Shown here piece after piece: positions 1 through 8,888 of a stretch of 64,000 nucleotides of DNA; the stretch's first letter is position 1, and each line of letters begins with the position of its first letter. The stretch lies in the NCBI RefSeq assembly GCF_004349355.1, contig NZ_SMFK01000008.1, forward strand, positions 62,461 through 126,460, in the 5' to 3' direction. Both the position numbers and the translations under genes were made by a program. A model generated the notes under the pieces. That model was not told the DNA's origin. It saw nothing but the letters and a program-made list of their open reading frames with translations, and did not search any database. Origin of the DNA: Flavobacterium cellulosilyticum (GTDB lineage Bacteria; Bacteroidota; Bacteroidia; Flavobacteriales; Flavobacteriaceae).

Positions 1-1
1 A

Positions 2-316
2 AAACCCAATATGCCAACTGGAGAAATTGGAGAAAATGTAGCAGGAAACACTTTTTCCATGAGTGGTGTAGAGAGTTTTGGAGGCACTTCATTACGTGCC
101 ATTTTGGATATTGGATTATTAGACATGCAACCGCAATATATCGAAGCTGAAGACAGCGAAATAATTGTAATAGATGCCAGTTCTGATATGATGGTAATGG
201 ATATTTCAAATTCTAAAGTAAACTATAAAATAGGTGATTATGTCCCTTTTAAAATTCAATATATGGGTGGTCTTTATCTTTTGAATTCCGATTATGTAGA
301 AAAAACAATTGGTTAA
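2..316 (+). CDS. C-terminal part of an ornithine/alanine racemase-like PLP enzyme (partial)
   Basis: The frame is open to the left edge of the window, so the visible 101 residues are only the C-terminal end. The segments SFGGTSLRAILDIG, IIVIDASSDMMVMDISNSK and YKIGDYVPFKIQYMGGLYL match the end of the fold-type III PLP-dependent alanine/ornithine racemase family as I know it. There the motif is roughly ILGASSDHLILD followed by YKVGD and a loop before the last helix. The catalytic lysine and the PLP-binding barrel lie outside the window, so activity cannot be judged. The first ATG, at position 11, is probably internal. A strong hairpin follows the stop. The family assignment rests on a short region. 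Confidence 0.6.
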   Translation, partial: KPNMPTGEIGENVAGNTFSMSGVESFGGTSLRAILDIGLLDMQPQYIEAEDSEIIVIDASSDMMVMDISNSKVNYKIGDYVPFKIQYMGGLYLLNSDYVEKTIG

Positions 317-344
317 AAATAAAATTAAGTTGAAATAACATAAT

Positions 345-382
345 AAAAAAAATGAGTCCTAATTAAAGGGACTCATTTTTTT
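345..382. terminator. Bidirectional rho-independent terminator
   Basis: A perfect stem pairs AATGAGTCC with GGACTCATT and is flanked by an A-tract on the left and a T-tract on the right, so it can work on both strands. It sits between the racemase-like gene (plus strand) and the convergent P-type ATPase gene. The rest of the gap to 556 holds no gene that I can see. Confidence 0.85.
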
Positions 383-556
383 ATATAAATTAATATCCAC
401 AATTCCATTGTATTCAAATCCACTTCTTATGAGGGTGAAAATTTAACGCTTAGCCTCTGGATTTAAGCAAAAGCGAGGCCATAACTAATATACATATCAA
501 CAAAAAACATGGAATCAATATAAAGTAATAATTATTTATTTTAATTGTAGAAGCAA

Positions 557-2575
557 TTAAAACTTCATTCGTTGTATTCTCACAGCGTTTAAAATAGCCA
601 ATAAAGCCACTCCAACATCAGCAAAAACAGCTTCCCACATAGTAGCTAAACCTCCTGCTCCAAGAACAAGAACAATTGCTTTTACTGCAAATGCTAAACC
701 AATGTTTTGATACACGATTTGCTTGGTCTTTTTACCAATATTTATGGCTGTAAAAATTTTTGTAGGCTGGTCATTTTGAATGACAATATCAGCACTTTCG
801 ATAGTAGCATCACTTCCCAAGCCACCCATTGCAATTCCGGCATCGGCAAGTGCAACTACTGGCGCATCATTGACACCATCGCCTACAAAGGCTATTTTTA
901 GGTTTTGCGATAGTAATTCTTCGACTTTTTCTACTTTGTGTTCAGGCAACAAATCTCCATAAGCTTGATCGATATTTAATTCGTTGGCAACAGCATCAAC
1001 AACAGCTTGCTTATCGCCTGAAAGCATTACCGTTTTGATATTTAACTTGTGTAAACTTGTTATAGCTTCTTTTGCATCTTCTTTAATCTCATCGGCAATC
1101 AAAAAGTAGCCGGAATATTTTTGATTGATGGCAATGACGATAATCGTAAAAGGGATATTCTCGATTTCTGCATCATAACTGATATTAAATTTATTCATTA
1201 GTTTTACATTTCCAACTAAGATTTCGTTTCCATCCACTTTCCCTTTTAGTCCATGTCCTGCAATTTCTTGGACATCGGTTACGGATACATTTTTTTCTGA
1301 ACCTTTTGCATATTCGATGATTGCTGTTCCTACCGGATGTGTGGATTTGGTTTCTAAAGCTGCTATATATTTTACTAAATCAGCTTCTGGAATCTCGACG
1401 GCAACTACTTTTTGAACTTTGAAAACACCTTTGGTCAATGTACCTGTTTTGTCCATAACGACCACTTTAATAGTTGCCATTATATCTAGAAAATTAGACC
1501 CTTTGAACAAAATTCCGTTTTTGCTTGCTGCTCCAATACCGCCGAAATAGCCCAATGGAATGGAAATTACCAGCGCACAGGGACAAGAAATCACCAAAAA
1601 GACTAATGCCCTGTACAACCAATCGTTAAAGTTGTAATTTTCGACAAACAGCATTGGAACTAAGCAAATGGCAATAGCCGAAAATACTACTGCTGGCGTA
1701 TATATTTTGGCGAATTTTCTAATGAATAATTCGGTTGGTGCCTTTTTAGCTGTTGCTTCTTGCACCATTTCTAAAATTTTAGATAATTTACTGTCAGTGT
1801 ACTCAGCAGTTACTTTTACGAGAACAACTGTGTTCAAATTGATCATTCCAGCAAGAACCGTTTCGTCTTTTTGTTTGGCATCAGGTTTACTTTCACCTGT
1901 TAGTGCCGCTGTGTTGAACGAGGCTGTATCAGAAAGTAATTTCCCGTCTAATGCTAGTTTTTCGCCCGGTTTTAATTGAATCACTTCTCCAATAGTAATT
2001 TCAGTTGCTTTTTTAGAAATCGCATTTTCGCCTTCCATTACAATTGCGGTATCTGGTCTTTGATCTAATAATAATTTGACATTTAATTTGGCTTTTTGAA
2101 CTGCCAAAGTTTGAAAAATTTCACCAATTGCATAAAATACCATTACAGCTACACCTTCGGGATATACGCCTATAGCAAATGCACCAATTGTAGCAATACC
2201 CATTAGTAAAAATTCTGAAAATATTTCTCCTTTACGGATACTTTCAAAAGCTTCTTTTAGCACTGGAAAACCTACTGAAATGTAGGCGACACTATACCAA
2301 ACTATTCTTATCGAAGCGGTAAACCAATTTGGTGTAAAATAGTTGTCAAAAGCAATAGCAACAACTAGTAGTGTAAAACTTATGATCGCTGGTAAGAACA
2401 TTTGAAATGTAGTGCGGTCGTCTGCTGAAGGGTAGTGTCCATCATCGTCAGAATGTTTGAGTTCATTCTGAGATGAGCAACAACCACTTTGAATATCATT
2501 TTTTTTGTTTGGTTTTTCTTTTAATGCGCAGCAAATTTGTTTGCCATTTTCGTCATTTTTATGTTGGTCTTTCAT
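557..2575 (-). CDS. Heavy-metal P-type ATPase (Zn/Cd/Pb export type)
   Basis: This inner-membrane pump should export soft divalent metal ions using ATP. All P1B-ATPase landmarks are present in 672 residues: TGES in the actuator domain (226-229), the membrane CPC metal site (331-333), the phosphorylated Asp in DKTGT (375-379), the HP motif (413-414) and GDGVNDAP (565-572). The last membrane segments contain FADVG, whose Asp matches the conserved M8 aspartate of ZntA-type pumps, so Zn/Cd/Pb is likelier than copper. There is no N-terminal HMA domain. Instead the first 50 residues are hydrophilic with two Cys pairs (15-16 and 32-33) and a DDD/His stretch, which may collect metal. It is the last gene of the minus-strand metal-efflux group. 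Confidence 0.93.
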   Translation of the reverse strand: MKDQHKNDENGKQICCALKEKPNKKNDIQSGCCSSQNELKHSDDDGHYPSADDRTTFQMFLPAIISFTLLVVAIAFDNYFTPNWFTASIRIVWYSVAYISVGFPVLKEAFESIRKGEIFSEFLLMGIATIGAFAIGVYPEGVAVMVFYAIGEIFQTLAVQKAKLNVKLLLDQRPDTAIVMEGENAISKKATEITIGEVIQLKPGEKLALDGKLLSDTASFNTAALTGESKPDAKQKDETVLAGMINLNTVVLVKVTAEYTDSKLSKILEMVQEATAKKAPTELFIRKFAKIYTPAVVFSAIAICLVPMLFVENYNFNDWLYRALVFLVISCPCALVISIPLGYFGGIGAASKNGILFKGSNFLDIMATIKVVVMDKTGTLTKGVFKVQKVVAVEIPEADLVKYIAALETKSTHPVGTAIIEYAKGSEKNVSVTDVQEIAGHGLKGKVDGNEILVGNVKLMNKFNISYDAEIENIPFTIIVIAINQKYSGYFLIADEIKEDAKEAITSLHKLNIKTVMLSGDKQAVVDAVANELNIDQAYGDLLPEHKVEKVEELLSQNLKIAFVGDGVNDAPVVALADAGIAMGGLGSDATIESADIVIQNDQPTKIFTAINIGKKTKQIVYQNIGLAFAVKAIVLVLGAGGLATMWEAVFADVGVALLAILNAVRIQRMKF

Positions 2576-2771
2576 GTTTTTTATTATTAATTTTCAACTC
2601 CGCTACTATTTGGTCAATTCGGACATTAAATAACAGGACTTCTTAAATTACTGCTTATGCAATGGTAGAAATTACCAAACCTTACATTCTTTAAATCAGA
2701 CTTTTGTAGCGATTAAATTCTTTTTTTTTATGAAGATTAACTGTGTAACATTCGTTTGAAAAAAGTTTTAT

Positions 2772-3899
2772 TTATTCCTCTACATTTTTCATTTTCATTA
2801 AAAGTGAATAAGCCCCTTTTATTACAATATTAGCGTCATTCAAATCGTCTGAAAGAATTTCAGTAAATCCATTTTTACTATTTCCTGTCGTAACTACTTT
2901 CATTTCAAATTGCTTGTTTGCCTTGGTAACAAAAACATAATTTTTGTTTTCATGACTAACAATGGCAGCTGATGGTAATACATTTGATTTTTGACTTTTT
3001 AATTCAATTTCAGCATTCATATACATTCCTGGCAACAAACTTTTATCATAATTGACAAAATGGCAATGCATTTCGGTACTCCTGTTTTCAGAAAAATCTT
3101 TTCCAATTAAAATGATTTTACAAGGATATTTTTTTTCTGGATTGGTGTTGGTGTAAGCTATAACCGATTGATCAATTGCTAATTTATTGATGTCTTTTTC
3201 AAAAACGGTCAGCGCTAAATGAATATCGGTTGGATTTACAATTTCATATAAAATATCGCTTGGATTTACATATTTTCCAATGTTTACATTCACTTTTGAT
3301 ACATAACCACTTATTGGTGAATAAACATTAATACTTTTTGATATATTTTTTGCAGTTACATTTTTTGGATTGATCCCTGCAAATTTTAGTTTTTCGCCAT
3401 AGGATTGTACCTTAACAGTAAGTGAATTGTATTCGGCTTGTGCCAGTTGATATACTTTATCACTACTAGCTTTGCTTTGATTCAGTTCTTTTTGACGTTC
3501 AAATTCAGCTTTGGCATACCCAATTTTTGCTTTTGCTAATAAGTAATCTTCTTGCAATTGAATGTATTGTTGGTCTTCTACTACGCACAAGACTTCCCCT
3601 TTAGCAACATGCATTCCTTCTAGAAGTTTAGTACTTTTTAAATAACCTCCCATTGGTACACTTATAGATACTAAATTTTGAGGTGGTACTTCTATTTTTC
3701 CGTTTAGTTTTAGTGTTTCTGAAATTTCTTTTTGCTCGATTTTACCTGTTTCAATACCTGCATTTTTGATTTGTGCATCGGTAAGTGTCGTAGTGTTTTC
3801 AATATTTAGGTTTTCAGTTGTTTCTACTTCAGATTTTTTATTTCCACAAGAAATAAGGAATAAAAGGACTGTAAGGGTGATGAATATCTTTTTAAACAT
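2772..3899 (-). CDS. RND efflux periplasmic adaptor, CusB/CzcB type, lipoprotein
   Basis: This is the membrane-fusion protein that should link the adjacent CusA-like pump to the outer membrane. The chosen ATG at 3899 gives a clean lipoprotein leader (MFKKIFITLTVLLFLISC). A longer reading from 3971 would add 24 hydrophilic residues in front of the leader and is unlikely. After the leader come the paired barrel-sandwich halves (GGYLKSTKLLEGMHVAKGEVL early and SPISGYVSKVNVNIGKYV later) around a coiled-coil hairpin rich in Gln, Lys and Glu, then a beta-barrel domain and a membrane-proximal domain. It lies directly downstream of the CusA-TolC gene and is probably co-transcribed with it. Confidence 0.9.
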   Translation of the reverse strand: MFKKIFITLTVLLFLISCGNKKSEVETTENLNIENTTTLTDAQIKNAGIETGKIEQKEISETLKLNGKIEVPPQNLVSISVPMGGYLKSTKLLEGMHVAKGEVLCVVEDQQYIQLQEDYLLAKAKIGYAKAEFERQKELNQSKASSDKVYQLAQAEYNSLTVKVQSYGEKLKFAGINPKNVTAKNISKSINVYSPISGYVSKVNVNIGKYVNPSDILYEIVNPTDIHLALTVFEKDINKLAIDQSVIAYTNTNPEKKYPCKIILIGKDFSENRSTEMHCHFVNYDKSLLPGMYMNAEIELKSQKSNVLPSAAIVSHENKNYVFVTKANKQFEMKVVTTGNSKNGFTEILSDDLNDANIVIKGAYSLLMKMKNVEE

Positions 3900-3972
3900 A
3901 GCTTTTTTATTTTTATTTTGGATTTGCTTTACCTGTTCGCTAAAGCTAGGGTTGTGAATTGGTGATTTCATA

Positions 3973-6900
3973 TTATTTTGATGTTAAGGTCATTAAATTT
4001 ATAATTATCTCATTTCCTTTTCTAACCGCTTCAATATAATTACTTTGAATTTCAGTACTTTGGTTAATCAACATTACCCATTCAAGATAGTTAATATCAC
4101 CATTGATAAATTTATCATTAGCAGCATTGGTAACTAAATCTACGTTTTTTAATGCCTTGATTTCATAATAGTTAATCGTTTCTTTGTTTTTTTTGTATTG
4201 CTGAAGTAATTCGTGATAGCGGCTTTTAATCTTTAATTTTTCATAACTCAAATTATTTTCTGCAATTTGAGTGTCTATCTCTAATGCCTTTCTCTTATTG
4301 TTTAATGCTGTATTGAATAACGGAAATGAAACACCAAACTGACCGTAAACACCATTGTAGTTTTCCTGAAAAGAGGTATTGGTTTTGAAAGTCTGCCAAT
4401 ATACACCACCAATTAATTCAGGCATTTTCTTAGATTTCTCTAATGCAATTTCGGCTTTATTGATATTTACTTCTTGTTCCTTTAGTTTTATGCTTGGCAG
4501 ATTTACCACTGTATTTTCATCCAGTTTTTCGTCGAAAGTTATTTTGAATTTATCCCAAACTGGCATGAAATATTTATCGTCATTCAACAAATAGTTGAAT
4601 TGCATTTGGCGTATTTTATAATCGCTTTGCAATTCTTGCAATTGTATTTTTATTTGTCCTGATTGGTTTTCTGCTGTAGCTTTTTCTAAAATGTTACTTT
4701 CTCCTTTATCGAAACGGAGTATTGATTTTCTTAAAAATTCGGAATAAATACGGTCGCTTTTAAGCAATAATTTTTCTTTTTCTTGGAGATAAACCATTTC
4801 ATAAAACACGATTGTAACTTGCTTGGTCAATTCTTTTCTTTGTAAAGCTTCGTTCCATTCGCCAGTTTTGGCCTCTTCTATTAAAAGCTGTTTTTGTCGA
4901 GAATAAATCGTTGGAAATTTAATGCTTTGCGAAATTCCAATTTTAATATCATTTACAAAACCATTAAGCTGTCCATATTCTGAAGTAATTCCTGTGTTGG
5001 AAATATCATAGCCCGTTTTGGTCATTTTTTGCAAATAATCTGAATTTAATTTTTGGTTTTTAACCGTTAGATTATTTAGCAATGCGGTTTCAATGGCTTT
5101 ATCTATTGAAATTTTTTCTTGTGCATTTCCATTTTGAAAGGAGAAAAACATTCCCAACACGATGATTGTTGAAATCGATTTTAGCTTTCTTGATTTTAAT
5201 TTAATTCCTTTTTCGAACATAATGTATAAAATTGGTAAAACAAATAAAGTTAAGAAAGTTGCAATTAATAAACCACCTATTACAACTGTTGCTAAAGGTC
5301 TTTGCACTTCAGCACCTGAACCATTACTTAATGCCATTGGCAAAAAACCTAATGATGCCACAAGTGCTGTCATTAAAACGGGTCGCAAACGTATTCTGGT
5401 ACCTTCAAGCACAATTGCTTTTAAATCGGTTTCGCCTGATTTTTTGATGCGGTTGAATTCGGCTATTAGAACCAAACCATTCAAAACAGCCACACCAAAT
5501 AAAGCAATAAATCCAACTCCTGCGCTGATGCTAAAAGGCATTCCACGCATTGCTAAAAAGAATATACCACCAATCATTGATAATGGAATAGCTGAATAAA
5601 TTAATAATCCTTGTTTTACTGATTTGAAAGCAAAAAACAATAAAATAAAGATGAGTATTAAAGATATTGGAACTGCAATCATCAAGCGTTGTTTAGCAGC
5701 GTTTAAGTTCTCAAAAGCACCTCCATAAGTCGGGTAATATCCTGCTGGGAACTTGATTTGAGAATTGACCTTGTTTTGTAATTCGCTTACAATACTTTGA
5801 ACATCGCGACCTCGAACATTAAAGCCAACTATAATTCTACGTTTGGCATCTTCACGTTGAATTTGATTTGGACCTTCGGTAATTGCGACATTGGCTAGTT
5901 GCGATAACGGAATTTGCATACCATTTGGCGTTGGAATTAATAAATTTTGAACATCTGTCAAGTCTTTTCTTTTTTCTCCTGCCAACCGAACTACTAAATC
6001 AAATCGTTTTTCACCCTCATAAATCAATCCAGCACTTTGTCCTGCAAAAGCGGTATTTACTATTTTGTTAATGTCTTCGATATTCAAATTATATTGTGCA
6101 ATTGCAGGACGATTGTAGTCAATAACGATTTGTGGCATTCCTGTAACTGTTTCCACATACAGGTCAGAAGTTCCTTCAACAGTATTTACAATCCTTCCTA
6201 ATTTGTTGGCGTATAAAGCTAATGTATCAAGGTTTTCTCCAAATATTTTACAAACAACATCTTGTCTTGCGCCTGTCATTAATTCGTTGAAACGCATTTG
6301 AACTGGATATTGAAAACCATAAGAAACACCGGGAACAGCTTCCAGTTCCTTTGCCATTTCTGCTGCTAATTCATCGAAAGTTGAGGCTGATGTCCATTCT
6401 GATTTGTCTTTTAGAATGATCATCATATCACTAGCATCAATGGGCATTGGGTCAGTTGGCACTTCGCTACTTCCTGTTTTTCCCACTACTTTTTTTACCT
6501 CCGGAAACTTTTCTAATAAGATTTTTGCCCCTTGCGAAATGGCATTCATGGATGTTTGCAAATTACTTCCTGGCAAAACCCTTGTTTCTACTGCAAAATC
6601 ACCTTCTTCCAAAGAGGGCATAAATTCGCCACCCATAAATGAAAGTGTAACCATTGCTAAAACAAATAAAACCAATGTAGTTCCGATTATTTTTCTTGGA
6701 ATGGCTAATGTTTTTTCCAATAGAGGCTGATAGAAATTTTCTAATTTCAACATCATTTTATCTGAAAAGTTTTGTTTGTGTGTTATTTTTTTATTCAAAA
6801 ATAAAGCTGTCATCATAGGTATATAGGTCAATGACAAAACAAAAGCACCAAATAATGCAAAAGCAATTGTTTGTGCCATTGGCAAAAACATTTTTCCTTC

Positions 6901-8316
6901 AATACCACGTAATGTAAAAATTGGAATGTAAACAATCAGGATAATTAGCTCTCCAAATACAGCAACATTCCGCATTCTTACTGAAGTTTCTAAAACAGTT
7001 TTATCCATTTCGATTTGAGAAATCGCTCCTTGCTTTCGACTGTGCAAACTAAACAAACAGGCTTCAACAATAATTACGGCACCATCTACAATTAGTCCAA
7101 AATCTAACGCCCCTAAACTCATTAAATTTCCACTTACGCCAAACAAATTCATAAGTATCACTGCAAATAACATTGCCAATGGTATAACTGAAGCCACTAT
7201 TAAACCAGCTCTTACATTTCCTAAAAAAAAGATTAATACTAAAAGTACGATTAATGCCCCCTCAATTAGATTTTTACCAACAGTAGAAATAGAATTATTC
7301 ACCATTTTAGTACGGTCTATAAATGGTTCAACAATTACTCCTTCCGGTAAGGTTTTACTAATTTGTTCAATTCTTTCTTTAATGTCTTTGATAACAATAT
7401 TACTATTCGCACCTTTTAGCATCATCACCACTGCACCTGAAACTTCTTCTGATGGAGCACCTCTTTTGTTATAAGTCATTGCTCCGTAACGAATAGCACT
7501 ACCAATACGAACTTCGGCTACATCACGAATAAATAAAGGACTTCCGCTATTGAAGTTTTTAATAGAAATGTCTTTAATATTTTCGATAGTATTGATTAAA
7601 CCTTCGCTTCTAATGTATAAAACAGTTGGCCCTTTTTCGATATAAGCACCGCCAGTATTTTGATTGTTTTTTTCTAAAGCTGTAAAAACATCCGCAACTG
7701 TAATGTTATACGAATGTAATTTATTAGGATCAATCGCAATTTCATATTGTTTTAGTTTCCCACCAAAACTACTCACTTCAGCAACACCTTCAACGCTCAA
7801 TAATTGACGGCGAACTATCCAATCTTGGATGGTTCTCAACTCGGTTACATCGTATTTTTTCTCATAACCAGGTTTTGGTCTAACTACATATTGGTAAATT
7901 TCGCCCAAACCTGTGGTTACAGGAGCTAATTTTGGAGAACCAATGCCCGTTGGAATTTCGTCTTTAACAGCATTTAATCTTTCTGTTACTTGTTGACGCG
8001 CCCAATACACATCAGTTGCATCATTAAAAACAATGGTTACCACTGATAAACCAAAACGGGAAAAACTACGAATTTCTTTTAGTCCTGGAATATTACTATT
8101 GACTTGTTCGATTGGAAATGTAATCAACCGTTCAATATCGGTTGCGCCCAATGAAGGAGCAGAAGTGATAACCTGAACCTGATTGTCTGTAATATCAGGA
8201 ACGGCATCTATAGGTAATTTGGTAAATTGGAAGATACCGTACCCAATAAGTACAAGTGTAAATAACCCAACAATGAGTTTGTTTTTTATAGAAAATGCTA
8301 CGATTTTATTAATCAT
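3973..8316 (-). CDS. CusA/CzcA RND metal pump fused to a TolC-like outer-membrane factor
   Basis: Residues 1 to about 1030 form a complete heavy-metal RND permease. It has the N-terminal transmembrane helix, two large periplasmic loops, and TM4 with the proton-relay acids D405, D411 and E418 in LDFGLIVDGAVIIVE. Instead of stopping, the frame runs through a basic stretch (KSRKLK) and a hydrophobic segment ending in QNGNA-QEK. This looks like a signal peptide with a signal peptidase site. It then continues into about 390 residues of TolC/CusC-type helical repeats (for example SIDKAIETALLNNLTVKNQ). An ATG at 5220 (M1033) could start the outer-membrane part alone. The layout suits a pump whose cytoplasmic C-terminus is followed by a second export signal. 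The adaptor gene follows. CusA-OMF fusions are, to my knowledge, seen in other Bacteroidota. Confidence 0.9.
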   Translation of the reverse strand: MINKIVAFSIKNKLIVGLFTLVLIGYGIFQFTKLPIDAVPDITDNQVQVITSAPSLGATDIERLITFPIEQVNSNIPGLKEIRSFSRFGLSVVTIVFNDATDVYWARQQVTERLNAVKDEIPTGIGSPKLAPVTTGLGEIYQYVVRPKPGYEKKYDVTELRTIQDWIVRRQLLSVEGVAEVSSFGGKLKQYEIAIDPNKLHSYNITVADVFTALEKNNQNTGGAYIEKGPTVLYIRSEGLINTIENIKDISIKNFNSGSPLFIRDVAEVRIGSAIRYGAMTYNKRGAPSEEVSGAVVMMLKGANSNIVIKDIKERIEQISKTLPEGVIVEPFIDRTKMVNNSISTVGKNLIEGALIVLLVLIFFLGNVRAGLIVASVIPLAMLFAVILMNLFGVSGNLMSLGALDFGLIVDGAVIIVEACLFSLHSRKQGAISQIEMDKTVLETSVRMRNVAVFGELIILIVYIPIFTLRGIEGKMFLPMAQTIAFALFGAFVLSLTYIPMMTALFLNKKITHKQNFSDKMMLKLENFYQPLLEKTLAIPRKIIGTTLVLFVLAMVTLSFMGGEFMPSLEEGDFAVETRVLPGSNLQTSMNAISQGAKILLEKFPEVKKVVGKTGSSEVPTDPMPIDASDMMIILKDKSEWTSASTFDELAAEMAKELEAVPGVSYGFQYPVQMRFNELMTGARQDVVCKIFGENLDTLALYANKLGRIVNTVEGTSDLYVETVTGMPQIVIDYNRPAIAQYNLNIEDINKIVNTAFAGQSAGLIYEGEKRFDLVVRLAGEKRKDLTDVQNLLIPTPNGMQIPLSQLANVAITEGPNQIQREDAKRRIIVGFNVRGRDVQSIVSELQNKVNSQIKFPAGYYPTYGGAFENLNAAKQRLMIAVPISLILIFILLFFAFKSVKQGLLIYSAIPLSMIGGIFFLAMRGMPFSISAGVGFIALFGVAVLNGLVLIAEFNRIKKSGETDLKAIVLEGTRIRLRPVLMTALVASLGFLPMALSNGSGAEVQRPLATVVIGGLLIATFLTLFVLPILYIMFEKGIKLKSRKLKSISTIIVLGMFFSFQNGNAQEKISIDKAIETALLNNLTVKNQKLNSDYLQKMTKTGYDISNTGITSEYGQLNGFVNDIKIGISQSIKFPTIYSRQKQLLIEEAKTGEWNEALQRKELTKQVTIVFYEMVYLQEKEKLLLKSDRIYSEFLRKSILRFDKGESNILEKATAENQSGQIKIQLQELQSDYKIRQMQFNYLLNDDKYFMPVWDKFKITFDEKLDENTVVNLPSIKLKEQEVNINKAEIALEKSKKMPELIGGVYWQTFKTNTSFQENYNGVYGQFGVSFPLFNTALNNKRKALEIDTQIAENNLSYEKLKIKSRYHELLQQYKKNKETINYYEIKALKNVDLVTNAANDKFINGDINYLEWVMLINQSTEIQSNYIEAVRKGNEIIINLMTLTSK

Positions 8317-8402
8317 CTTGATAGTATAATGAATGAGAAATTAGACAATTTCTTGTCTTCTTTTATTTTTGTGTGGAAAAGCCCACAACTCATTTACCCG
8401 AA

Positions 8403-8420
8403 TCCCGATAACTATCGAGA
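8403..8420. repeat. Short extragenic palindrome
   Basis: A CGATA-AC-TATCG hairpin lies in the short gap between the Cus pump and the DUF6660-like gene. It resembles common extragenic palindromes of Bacteroidota genomes. No gene function is implied. Confidence 0.4.
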
Positions 8421-8429
8421 CAGGCAACA

Positions 8430-8756
8430 TTATGCTATTTGTGGCGGTTGCCAAATACTTCCGTAGAAATTGGAAGTAAGTATTGACTTGTATTCTGGTG
8501 TTTTTTTGTCTATTAGAGTTTTAGTAGAAAAAAAAATGTGCGTATAAATAATATTATATGTATAACCTTGGCATCCACAACAGTTACAGATACAAAAAGG
8601 GGAACAGGTATCACTGCTTTTTTCGTGGGAATGATTGTCCGCTATTAATGATTTTTCCAGAGAGGAATGAACTGCACTGTTTGCCTCCAAGTCTGCACAA
8701 GGCAAACATGAAAGTACTATTAAATAAATAGAAAACAGAGAGCTTATTATATTCAT
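8430..8756 (-). CDS. Small Cys/His-rich exported protein, DUF6660-like
   Basis: This 108-residue protein has an N-terminal hydrophobic leader (ISSLFSIYLIVLSCLPC). It is followed by a His-containing stretch (DNHSHEKSSD) and a dense Cys cluster (CSPFCICNCCGC). The composition and its position directly upstream of a CusA gene fit the small DUF6660-type proteins found beside metal efflux pumps in Bacteroidota. A periplasmic or membrane-attached metal-binding role is inference from the Cys and His residues. It probably heads the Cus operon, since a terminator-like hairpin separates it from the RND gene upstream. Confidence 0.65.
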   Translation of the reverse strand: MNIISSLFSIYLIVLSCLPCADLEANSAVHSSLEKSLIADNHSHEKSSDTCSPFCICNCCGCQGYTYNIIYTHIFFSTKTLIDKKTPEYKSILTSNFYGSIWQPPQIA

Positions 8757-8766
8757 TCAAAAAAAT

Positions 8767-8797
8767 TATACTATTAAAATTTGCAAGCAGTAGTATA
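8767..8797 (-). terminator. Probable terminator after the second RND pump gene
   Basis: TATACTA and TAGTATA form a 7-bp inverted repeat. Read on the minus strand it is followed by a run of T, placed just after the RND permease gene that ends at 8889. It would separate the second RND operon from the Cus operon. Confidence 0.5.
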
Positions 8798-8888
8798 AAA
8801 ACACCTCCAAAAAAAACAAAGATATGTAATAAATTTTGTAACCCAAAATTAAGTAAAACACAAGAGTTTAAAAAACAGTCGGCAGATA

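Noticed and set aside
5162..5599. 145-codon plus-strand frame over the Cus pump gene
   Set aside because: Shadow of the minus-strand pump gene, with no independent motif or start context.
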